Shown one piece after another: positions 43,543 through 50,779 of a stretch of 64,000 nt of DNA. The stretch's first letter is position 1, and each line of letters begins with the position of its first letter. The stretch covers positions 1-64,000 of the forward strand of contig JAWUXZ010000027.1 of assembly GCA_034111085.1 (NCBI GenBank), read 5' to 3'. A model generated the notes under the pieces. It did not search any database and had not been told where the DNA came from. It saw only the letters and a program-made list of their open reading frames with translations. This DNA is from Dinoroseobacter sp034111085 (lineage in GTDB: Bacteria; Pseudomonadota; Alphaproteobacteria; Rhodobacterales; Rhodobacteraceae). A program made the translations under genes and the position numbers.

Positions 43543-44639
43543 AATTACGCCTCCTGACCTGCATCTTCTTGATAATTGGCACTCTCGCTCAAGCCACTTC
43601 TGTTCGGCTAAAAGACCTGGTCGAATTTGATGGCGTGCGCGGAAATGATCTTGTCGGGTATGGCTTGGTGGTTGGGCTGAACGGCACAGGCGACGGCATC
43701 CGAAACGCGCCTTTCACCGAAGAAATTATGTCCAGCATTCTGGAAAGGCTTGGCGTCAATATCGCCGGTGAACAAATCCGCCCCAAGAATGTTGCCGCCG
43801 TTATCGTAACTGCGGTGTTGCCTCCGTTTGCACGGACAGGTGGCCAGATTGATGTGACGGTTTCAGCCATCGGGGATGCGCGCAGTCTGCTTGGGGGCAC
43901 GCTGATTATGACGCCGCTGAACGCAGCCGACGGGCATATTTATGCAGTCGCTCAGGGCGCTCTGCTGGCAGGCGGAAGCGAGGCCCAAGGCGATGGCGCG
44001 CGAGTTGTCCACGGGGTTCCGACCTCAGGCGCGATCCCGTCGGGGGCAAGGGTCGAGCGTGAGGTTGATTTTGAGTTCAACGATCTGGAGGTGCTCCAGC
44101 TTGCGCTCCGCACGCCGGATTTCACCACCGCCGCAAAAATCGAAGCAACGATCAATGCGCAATTCCGCAGGCCTGTGGCGCGCATGACGGACGCTGGCAC
44201 GGTCCAAATTGATGTCGCAGCGACGCAAGCGGCATCTGCCGCACATGCAATCGGGTTGATCGAAAACCTCGTGGTCCAACCTGAAACGCGCGCGCGCGTG
44301 GTTGTCGATCAACGCTCAGGCACAATTGTGATGGGAGAAGATGTCCGGTTGAGCCGCGTCGCCGTTTCACAAGGCAACCTGACGCTTCGCATCCAGGAAG
44401 CCCCCATGGTGATCCAACCGAACCCGTTCTCGCCCGGAGAAACTTTGTCCGTTCCTCGCACTGCCATAAGTCTTGAAGAAGAGGACGGGCCGCAGCTTGC
44501 CGAGATCACCGGTGGGCCAAACTTGTCGGATGTGATCGCAGGGCTGAACGCACTTGGGGTGTCACCACGCGATATGATCGATATCCTGAAAGCAGTGAAT
44601 GCCGCAGGCGCTCTGCACGCTGAGTTTGTCGTCCAATAG
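43539..44639 (+). CDS. flgI: Flagellar P-ring protein FlgI
   Basis: Periplasmic P-ring subunit of 366 residues with a Sec signal (MKLRLLTCIFLIIGTLAQA) and highly conserved family blocks (GVRGNDLVGYGLVVGLNGTG, GGTLIMTPLNAADGHIYAVA, ARVVVDQRSGTIVMGEDVRL). It ends the flgE-flgK-flgL-flgI run with a 4-base overlap on flgL. FlgA, its assembly chaperone, is encoded at 59.4-59.9 kb. A convergent gap of 152 bases to fliP contains a hairpin. Confidence 0.95.
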   Translation: MKLRLLTCIFLIIGTLAQATSVRLKDLVEFDGVRGNDLVGYGLVVGLNGTGDGIRNAPFTEEIMSSILERLGVNIAGEQIRPKNVAAVIVTAVLPPFARTGGQIDVTVSAIGDARSLLGGTLIMTPLNAADGHIYAVAQGALLAGGSEAQGDGARVVHGVPTSGAIPSGARVEREVDFEFNDLEVLQLALRTPDFTTAAKIEATINAQFRRPVARMTDAGTVQIDVAATQAASAAHAIGLIENLVVQPETRARVVVDQRSGTIVMGEDVRLSRVAVSQGNLTLRIQEAPMVIQPNPFSPGETLSVPRTAISLEEEDGPQLAEITGGPNLSDVIAGLNALGVSPRDMIDILKAVNAAGALHAEFVVQ

Positions 44640-44751
44640 CGGAGCGCTACAGATTTCAGGCAGCCACTGTACGGCCCGCTTAGGACATGGGCGCAACGCG
44701 GAAGCTGTCATCCCTTTGCCCTGCTGGTTAGAAAGTGCGCGTGATCGGACA

Positions 44752-44783
44752 GATCAGGGCACGAAGCCGGCTTCTACCTGATC
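44752..44783. terminator. Bidirectional terminator-like hairpin between flgI and fliP
   Basis: GATCAGG pairs with CCTGATC, and between them GAAG pairs with CTTC around a CCGG loop, separated by a small asymmetric internal loop. It lies between convergent operons, where a terminator is expected. There is no long T-run on either side, so the evidence is the pairing and the position. Confidence 0.45.
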
Positions 44784-44791
44784 ACTTTGAG

Positions 44792-45547
44792 CTACATGTA
44801 GCTGCGCAGCAGGGCCTCTGACAGAAGGGTCCAACCGTCGGCAACAACGAAGAATGCAAGCTTGAATGGCAGGGCCACTACCGCGGGCGGAACCATCATC
44901 ATTCCCATCGACATCAACACTGCCGCGACCACGAGATCAATAATCAAGAATGGCAGGAAGATCAGAAAACCGATCTGAAATGCGCGCTCGATCTCGCTGA
45001 GAAGAAACGACGGTATCAACAGCGAAAGCGGTGGCTCGGTCGTCGTTGCTAAGTCCAAAAGCCCCGCCTCGACGCGCAGATCCGATAGTCGACCAAGTGT
45101 TTCTGCGTTCGTCCGGCCACTCATAAACACGCGAAACGGCTCTAGAGTGCGCTCAAATGCGAGCTCGGGTGCAAGCGTGCCTTCTATGAGTGGATTTATT
45201 CCAAGATCCCAAGCCGCTCGGAAGACCGGATCCATTACAAAGTATGTCAAAAACAACGAAAGTGAGACGATGAGCATGTTGGGCGGGGCTTGTTGCAAAC
45301 CCAGGCCTTGGCGCAAGATGGAAAAAACAGTCACGATGAAGGGAAAGCAGGTCAACATGATCGCTAGCCCGGGCGCTACGCTGAGCACGGTTATCAGCGC
45401 AATCAGTTGAATGCTGCGCGCCGTCAGGCTGCCATCATCGCCAAGCGATAGCGTTAGCTCCTGCGCGTGCGCCGAACCGCCGAACGCAAATATTGCGAGA
45501 ATGGCGAAGCCGGGTATGACGGTCCGAAGAATGCTAGGCACCGTCAA
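44792..45547 (-). CDS. fliP: Flagellar export gate protein FliP
   Basis: Core of the type III export channel, with FliQ and FliR. The 251 residues begin with a cleavable signal (up to GSAHAQ), as is usual for FliP, followed by four membrane segments and the conserved blocks TVFSILRQGLGLQQAPPN and FQIGFLIFLPFLIIDLVVA. The start overlaps the end of fliN by 14 bases in the order fliF-fliH-fliN-fliP. Confidence 0.95.
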   Translation of the reverse strand: MTVPSILRTVIPGFAILAIFAFGGSAHAQELTLSLGDDGSLTARSIQLIALITVLSVAPGLAIMLTCFPFIVTVFSILRQGLGLQQAPPNMLIVSLSLFLTYFVMDPVFRAAWDLGINPLIEGTLAPELAFERTLEPFRVFMSGRTNAETLGRLSDLRVEAGLLDLATTTEPPLSLLIPSFLLSEIERAFQIGFLIFLPFLIIDLVVAAVLMSMGMMMVPPAVVALPFKLAFFVVADGWTLLSEALLRSYM

Positions 45548-45854
45548 GCCCCGGCACAGAGGTTAAACGCACTGCCAACTGACGTTGACCATTCTCGACA
45601 ATCTCTTCCAAAGTCCCCCGCGCAATCAGCTTATCGCCAACCAATACATCGACCAAATCCTCGATCCCCTTGTCCAACGGCACAACACTATCGGCGCGCA
45701 ATTCAAGGAGCGCGCTAATGGTGGGGCGCGCCTTGCCAACAGACACCGTGATTTCCACCGGAAGGTTCGAAAAAAGCGGCGTTCCTTGGCCATCCCGGCT
45801 TCCCGTTGTCGGGGCTGATGGCTCGGGTGTTGTGGCGGCGGTATCATCCGACAT
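45534..45854 (-). CDS. fliN: Flagellar motor switch protein FliN
   Basis: C-ring component of 106 residues of the SpoA family. A disordered N-terminal tail is followed by VEITVSVGKARPTISALLEL and the conserved VLVGDKLIARGTLEEIVEN. I use the ATG at 45854, overlapping the fliH-type gene end by 11 bases; an open frame from 45974 lies inside that gene. FliG and FliM are not in this window. Confidence 0.92.
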   Translation of the reverse strand: MSDDTAATTPEPSAPTTGSRDGQGTPLFSNLPVEITVSVGKARPTISALLELRADSVVPLDKGIEDLVDVLVGDKLIARGTLEEIVENGQRQLAVRLTSVPGLDGA

Positions 45855-46458
45855 CGGAAAACTCCTGTGATTGGGACTGGGGTTCGAGTGTCGCAAAGGT
45901 TTCTGCGACCAGCTTTTCAATTTGGTTCTGAAGGGACGTGACATCGATCTCATGCGTCTCGTGGCCGAGCACAAATTTGGCCTGTCCTGACATCAAGCTA
46001 GGCTCGGGCGTCAGTATCAGAGGTAGCCCATGTTTGGTGCCAATCAGAGGGGTCAGAGTTTCGATATCGCTGGACGCGCAAAGCAATGAGAGCGTTGGCG
46101 TGTTCGTCTCATCAGCAAGCGGTGTTAGAACCGCAAGAATATGCTCGGCCAAGGCAAGCGTGGACAGCCGCGGGAAGACCTGCGCAACCATTGCTGAAAC
46201 CAACGGTTCCAGTGACTTGGTGACCTGCACCCGCGCCTCGTAGAACGTAAACGATAGATCTTGTAAGCTGCGGGCAAGCTCCACACTTATGCGATCGCGC
46301 TCGTTAGTTTGCGCACCATTGGAGTCGTCCCATCCTTCCTTGTATCCGGCATCATAGGCCGCAAGCCGGTCAGCTTCAGTCAAACGCGCAGGTGCGTCAG
46401 CTTCCGAAACCTGTTGAGGACTTGAATCAAAGTCTTCGAGGATCAGAACGGCCTTCAT
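45844..46458 (-). CDS. fliH: FliH-type regulator of the export ATPase
   Basis: A 204-residue cytoplasmic protein positioned between fliF and fliN, where FliH is expected. It has the FliH/YscL-like features AYDAGYKEGWDD near the N-terminus, a long helical centre and a C-terminal region with FVLGHETHEIDVTSLQNQIEKL. FliH proteins are poorly conserved, so position and pattern carry the assignment. It overlaps fliF by four bases. Confidence 0.72.
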   Translation of the reverse strand: MKAVLILEDFDSSPQQVSEADAPARLTEADRLAAYDAGYKEGWDDSNGAQTNERDRISVELARSLQDLSFTFYEARVQVTKSLEPLVSAMVAQVFPRLSTLALAEHILAVLTPLADETNTPTLSLLCASSDIETLTPLIGTKHGLPLILTPEPSLMSGQAKFVLGHETHEIDVTSLQNQIEKLVAETFATLEPQSQSQEFSDVG

Positions 46459-48188
46459 CGGACACCTTCATTGTCACGCTCATCGATTGTCTCCATCCAT
46501 CCCCGCAAAACTTCGATTGTTTCCTCGCGACGCTCAGAAATCAGGCCGCGTAACCGTGCAACCGCTTCTGCATCGACGGGAATTGGAGGCGGTGGTGGCG
46601 CTGGCACATCAACCGGGAAGTCGAAATCGCCAATAGCCATTTGTGGCGATATTTGAGGGGCGGATGGCATGGCAGAAATCGCATTGGGCGGCGCGCTTTC
46701 TGGCAGAGTGTTGGTTTGCCAGCCCGAGCCAGAATCTACGGTGCCTCCCGAAAGCGGCCGGCTATCATCAAGTCGCGCAGCTTGGCCCTGCGAAATCTGA
46801 GGGGTACGAAGCATAATTGGTCTGAGCACAAACAAGGCAAGAACCAGCGTCACTAACGTCACGACACCAAGACGAATTAGCGACATTGTATCAAGCGGGC
46901 TTACGTCTGCTCCATCTGCTACCAGACCATCCACGCCCGAAAAGTTAGGGCGCTCCAGCGGCAAGGATCTCAAGGTAATGGTGTCGCCGCGCTCGGCGTC
47001 AAAGCCGATGGCGGATGAGATCAGGGCTTCCAACGAGGACAGCTCTTCGTCAGATCTTGGGGTCCATACGCCCGATCCATCGTCCGGAGCGCCATCCACA
47101 AGCACTGCAACTGATATTTTGGCAACAGAGCCAGGTGCGCGGAGTATTTCTCGTGTTATTTCCGAGACTTCGTAGTTCACGCGCTCTCGCGTTTCAGTGT
47201 CGCTGCTTTGCGAGTCGCCGCCGTCCGCGGCCGCGTCCCCATCCGGCAAGTTGCTTGCGATTGTGACCGCGCCGCCAGCACTCCCGCTAGCCGCAGTGCT
47301 GCGTTCGGTGGTGTCTGAGCTGATGACGACCCGCTGATCTGGATCAAAGCGCCTTTCCAAGATGGTTTCGGTCTCGGACACGGTCTCGACGTTAACCTCC
47401 ACCACTGCATTTCCGATCCCGACATGTGCCTCAAGAAGGCGCAGCAAGTTAGAGCGATAGCCCGCCGCACGATCACTGGCGGCGCGGTGACCTGCGGCGT
47501 CTTCGCGTGGTTCTACAATTTCACCGCTAGAGCCATTGATGACCGTCACCGCACCCGCCGACAGCCCGGACACAGCAGAGGACACAAGAAAGCGCAGCGC
47601 ACGTGCTTGGCTTACCGATATTCCGGTTCCGGCAGGTGTGACGTTGATGGATGCTGTTGCGCTTTCATCACGCTGAAAGGGCCGCGAGCTTAGGTTAGAA
47701 ATATGCACGCGAGCTGACCGAATTCCCGGATTTGTAGCAATCGTGCGCGCCAACTCACCTTCTTTTGCGCGCCAATACGCGGCGTCAAACATTTGCGAAG
47801 TGGTTCCGAAACCAGACAGCGAATCTAGAAGCTCATATCCCGCAGTTCCATTGGCTGGCATGCCTTCACTGGCAAGCAGCATGCGAAGGCGATCACGTTG
47901 GGCCCTCGGAACGCGAATCGAACCGCCTATAATTTCGTGGACAACTCCGCGCTGATCGAGGGCCGACACCACTTCCCCCGCTGCCGCAGGATCAAGCCCT
48001 GAATATAGAAGGGCATAATCGGGTGTGACAGCGCTCCGGCCGATAAAAAGAACGCCCAGAAAGACGCCCAAGGTCGCTGTCATCAGAAGTAGTTGCCGCT
48101 GCGCACCGAGGTTTGCCCAAAAAGAAGTTAGCTGATCCACAACGTCATCCAATCTCGAACCGTTCTGGCTCGTTTGTCTTGGGGACAT
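46455..48188 (-). CDS. fliF: Flagellar MS-ring protein FliF
   Basis: The 577-residue base of the rotor. It has an N-terminal membrane segment (about 34-54), the YscJ/FliF periplasmic domains (LYSGLDPAAAGEVVSALDQR, MFDAAYWRAKEGELARTIAT), a second membrane segment near residue 430 and an acidic cytoplasmic tail for FliG binding (GWMETIDERDNEG). It heads the minus-strand operon fliF-fliH-fliN-fliP and is divergent from fliL across a 76-base region with a CtrA-like site. Confidence 0.95.
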   Translation of the reverse strand: MSPRQTSQNGSRLDDVVDQLTSFWANLGAQRQLLLMTATLGVFLGVLFIGRSAVTPDYALLYSGLDPAAAGEVVSALDQRGVVHEIIGGSIRVPRAQRDRLRMLLASEGMPANGTAGYELLDSLSGFGTTSQMFDAAYWRAKEGELARTIATNPGIRSARVHISNLSSRPFQRDESATASINVTPAGTGISVSQARALRFLVSSAVSGLSAGAVTVINGSSGEIVEPREDAAGHRAASDRAAGYRSNLLRLLEAHVGIGNAVVEVNVETVSETETILERRFDPDQRVVISSDTTERSTAASGSAGGAVTIASNLPDGDAAADGGDSQSSDTETRERVNYEVSEITREILRAPGSVAKISVAVLVDGAPDDGSGVWTPRSDEELSSLEALISSAIGFDAERGDTITLRSLPLERPNFSGVDGLVADGADVSPLDTMSLIRLGVVTLVTLVLALFVLRPIMLRTPQISQGQAARLDDSRPLSGGTVDSGSGWQTNTLPESAPPNAISAMPSAPQISPQMAIGDFDFPVDVPAPPPPPIPVDAEAVARLRGLISERREETIEVLRGWMETIDERDNEGVR

Positions 48189-48201
48189 TGGCGTAGCCGT
48201 C

Positions 48202-48216
48202 TTAACAATCGGTTAG
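48202..48216. promoter_or_regulatory. CtrA-like site between fliF and fliL
   Basis: TTAA-N7-TTAG (spacer CAATCGG) sits in the 76-base divergent region, 14 bases from the fliF start and 49 from fliL. It differs by one base from the CtrA consensus and could control both operons. Confidence 0.4.
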
Positions 48217-48264
48217 CTCTCTTGCTCTAAAACAAACTAGGAACAGAAATAATTACGAGGGCCG

Positions 48265-48756
48265 ATGATGGCCGATGCCACAGCCGAGATTACAGAGCCC
48301 GTTGGACGTAGTCGCCGTCCGCTCCTGCTAGGCGTCCTTCTTAGTGTCGTGGCGGGGGGTGCGGTGTTTGCCCTCCTCTATCTTGGCATCCTTCTGCCAC
48401 CTGCGGGGGACGACGACGCCAAGGCCGACACACATACTAATCCCTTTCAGGCCGCTGAAATTGCCTTTGTTCCGCTCGAAACACTTGTGGTGTCACTGGG
48501 GCCGTCTTCTGAGGCCAAACATCTGCTGGTCACACTGCAACTCGAAGTAGCCGCGTCATACGAGCAAGACGTAGCATTCCTGAAGCCGCGCATTGCGGAT
48601 GTTCTGAACGGCTATCTCCGGGCGCTAGAGCCTCAGACAATCGAAGCGCCCTCTTCAATTGTGCGCTTGCGTGGGCAAATGCTGCGGCGCGTTCAGCTTG
48701 TCGTCGGCGATGGTATGGTCCGCGATCTGCTGATCACCGAATTTGTGTTGAATTAG
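48265..48756 (+). CDS. fliL: FliL-family flagellar basal body protein (copy 1)
   Basis: Single-pass inner-membrane protein of 163 residues associated with the stator. A short cytoplasmic tail is followed by a membrane segment (LLLGVLLSVVAGGAVFALLY), a linker, and the stomatin-like FliL domain with PLETLVVSLG and LLITEFVLN at the C-terminus. Two adjacent ATGs are possible; the second has the better spacing from GAGGG. It leads the operon fliL-(coiled coil)-motE-motA. Confidence 0.85.
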   Translation: MMADATAEITEPVGRSRRPLLLGVLLSVVAGGAVFALLYLGILLPPAGDDDAKADTHTNPFQAAEIAFVPLETLVVSLGPSSEAKHLLVTLQLEVAASYEQDVAFLKPRIADVLNGYLRALEPQTIEAPSSIVRLRGQMLRRVQLVVGDGMVRDLLITEFVLN

Positions 48757-48765
48757 GGGAACCTC

Positions 48766-49233
48766 ATGATGGACCTCGTTGCCGATATTTTACTGGCCAT
48801 TGGGGCGCTCGGGGCAGCGCTCTATTGTGCGGTTCTCGCGCGCAGACTTAGTCGCTTCACGGATCTCGAAAAGGGCATGGGCGGCGCGATCGCGGTTCTG
48901 TCTGTACAGGTCGACGACATGACCAAGGCTTTGGGGCGCGCGCAGGTATCTACTAAAGGCTCGCGCGAGGACCTGAACGCTTTGGTTGAAAGGGCAGAAA
49001 CCGCATCACGGCACTTGGAAATGATGATGGCCTCGCTGCATGATCTACCGGCGGCGCAGTCAGATCCATCATTAGTGAGGCCCGTCGATCAGGTCCCGAA
49101 TCCAACAAGCCAAGGTGTAGAGCAGTACGAATCACGCCCACCGAGCTTCATTCGGCCGGCGGCAAAGTCGCGAGCAAACGTTGATCTGGCACCGCAATGG
49201 AAACGCCGTCATCTCGGCGTGGCCGCAGAATAA
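48766..49233 (+). CDS. Small membrane-anchored coiled-coil protein, probable flagellar
   Basis: A 155-residue protein with one N-terminal membrane segment (about 4-25, ADILLAIGALGAALYCAVLA), a helical heptad region (about 35-95, including LNALVERAETASRHLEMMMA) and a basic, Pro-rich tail. I do not recognise a characterised family; similar small proteins occur between fliL and motE in other alphaproteobacteria, some possibly annotated DUF6468. It lies 9 bases after fliL and overlaps motE as TAATG, so it is made with stator-associated proteins. Confidence 0.7.
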   Translation: MMDLVADILLAIGALGAALYCAVLARRLSRFTDLEKGMGGAIAVLSVQVDDMTKALGRAQVSTKGSREDLNALVERAETASRHLEMMMASLHDLPAAQSDPSLVRPVDQVPNPTSQGVEQYESRPPSFIRPAAKSRANVDLAPQWKRRHLGVAAE

Positions 49234-49823
49234 TGGCCAAACGCAAGACACGGCCTAACCCACGCAGACTTGGCATTCGCCCGTTGGTTCTCGTGGTTAT
49301 GATTCTGCTTCTGAGCGGACTGACGCGGTTTGGCATCGTCACAACACAAGCATCCGCTGCGGACGCAGTTTTACCAGACGGTGCTCCGGCCATGGCCAAT
49401 GTTCAGGCGCAAGATGAGGTATTCTCTGAACTGCTTGCCGATCTCCAAGCCCGCAAGAGGCAATTGGACGCCCGCGAAACCGCCATCGAGAACCGGATGT
49501 TGGCGCTTAGGACCGCCGAACAGACAATCACGGAAAATCTAACCGCCTTGGTTGCGATGGAAGATCGCCTTGAGCAGACTTTGTCGATCGCAAGCCAGGC
49601 AGCGACCGAAGATTTAAGCCGCCTTGTCGATGTCTATGAGAACATGAAGCCAGGCGATGCAGCGGCCCTTTTCCAGGCAATGCCCCCTGATTTTGCCGCT
49701 GGCTTCATATCGCGGATGAGGTCCGACGGCGCGGCGCAGATCATGGCCGGCCTACCGCCCGATTTCGCATACGCGATCAGCGTTATCATCGCTGGGCGCA
49801 ATTCGGACTTGGTATTGGAATAA
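49233..49823 (+). CDS. motE: MotE-type periplasmic protein with MgtE N-terminal-like domain
   Basis: A 196-residue protein with an N-terminal membrane or signal segment (LVLVVMILLLSGL), a coiled coil (LLADLQARKRQLDARETAIE) and a C-terminal MgtE-N-like domain (YENMKPGDAAALFQAMPPDF). In Sinorhizobium meliloti the corresponding MotE acts as a periplasmic chaperone for MotC. The ATG at 49233 overlaps the previous stop; a start at 49197 would give a longer basic leader. It is 86 bases before motA. Confidence 0.82.
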   Translation: MAKRKTRPNPRRLGIRPLVLVVMILLLSGLTRFGIVTTQASAADAVLPDGAPAMANVQAQDEVFSELLADLQARKRQLDARETAIENRMLALRTAEQTITENLTALVAMEDRLEQTLSIASQAATEDLSRLVDVYENMKPGDAAALFQAMPPDFAAGFISRMRSDGAAQIMAGLPPDFAYAISVIIAGRNSDLVLE

Positions 49824-49909
49824 CTTGCTCACATTTCCTTAAGCCGCGTGATGCAGATTAACAGTTCAGGCGGCCAGACCTCGTTTATCTAGAGATAAGG
49901 AAATATACT

Positions 49910-50779
49910 GTGATCGGAATCATTGGGATTGTTCTAGTTTTCGTGATGGTCATTGGCGGCTATCTTGCGGCGGGTGGAAAGCTAGATATTATTATTAAAT
50001 CACTCCCGTACGAAATGATGATCATCGGCGGTGCAGCGGCGGGGGCTTTCGTCATCAGCAACGACACTGGGAACCTTAAAGCTACGTTTAAGCATCTTGG
50101 TAAGGTCTTCAAAGGACCTATATGGCATGAATCAGATTACCAAGATTTGCTTTGCCTGATGTTTCAGTTAATCCGAATGGCGCGAAGTAATCCAGTTGAC
50201 CTAGAAGAACATATTGAGGACCCAAGATCTTCGGATGTGTTCAAAGCATACCCAAGAATACTCTTAGATGCCGAAGCCACAGAGTTGATCTGCGATACTT
50301 TGCGCAGTGCCTCGATGAACTATGATGACCCCAACCAAGTCGAAGAAGTTCTTAACAAACGGATTGAGGCGCAATTCAAACATGATTTGCACCCGACCCA
50401 TGCGCTTCAAGTCATGGCTGACGGCCTGCCGGCGCTAGGGATTGTCGCGGCAGTGTTGGGAGTTATCAAAACAATGGGATCGATAGATCAACCTCCTGAA
50501 ATACTAGGAAAATTAATCGGTGGTGCGCTTGTAGGAACATTCCTCGGCGTATGTTTGGCCTATGGTTTGGTGGGGCCGTTTGCGACAAAGATCAAGGCTG
50601 TGGTTGAGGAAGACGCAAACTTCTACAGCCTCATCCGTGAGGTATTGGTGGCGAACTTGTATCAACACTCAATCAACAACTGCATCGAAGTGGGGCGCCA
50701 AAACACCCCTCGCCATATGCGCCCCAGCTACGCTGATCTTGAGCAGGCCCTAAAGGCGACGCGGCAGGCTGCCTCTTGA
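49910..50779 (+). CDS. motA: Flagellar motor stator protein MotA
   Basis: Ion-channel subunit of the stator, 289 residues with four membrane segments and a large cytoplasmic loop. Family blocks include GIIGIVLVFVMVIGGYLAAG at the N-terminus and MADGLPALGIVAAVLGVIKT in the third segment, followed by LIGGALVGTFLGVCLAYGLV. The start is GTG at 49910 with AAGGA upstream. Codon and base use here looks slightly more AT-rich than the neighbours. The 713-residue gene downstream overlaps its stop. Confidence 0.95.
   Translation: MIGIIGIVLVFVMVIGGYLAAGGKLDIIIKSLPYEMMIIGGAAAGAFVISNDTGNLKATFKHLGKVFKGPIWHESDYQDLLCLMFQLIRMARSNPVDLEEHIEDPRSSDVFKAYPRILLDAEATELICDTLRSASMNYDDPNQVEEVLNKRIEAQFKHDLHPTHALQVMADGLPALGIVAAVLGVIKTMGSIDQPPEILGKLIGGALVGTFLGVCLAYGLVGPFATKIKAVVEEDANFYSLIREVLVANLYQHSINNCIEVGRQNTPRHMRPSYADLEQALKATRQAAS

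Noticed and set aside
49884..49898. TTATC-TAGA-GATAA dyad before motA as an operator
   Set aside because: Short arms overlapping the likely ribosome-binding site and an AT-rich composition make chance likely; no regulator is suggested.
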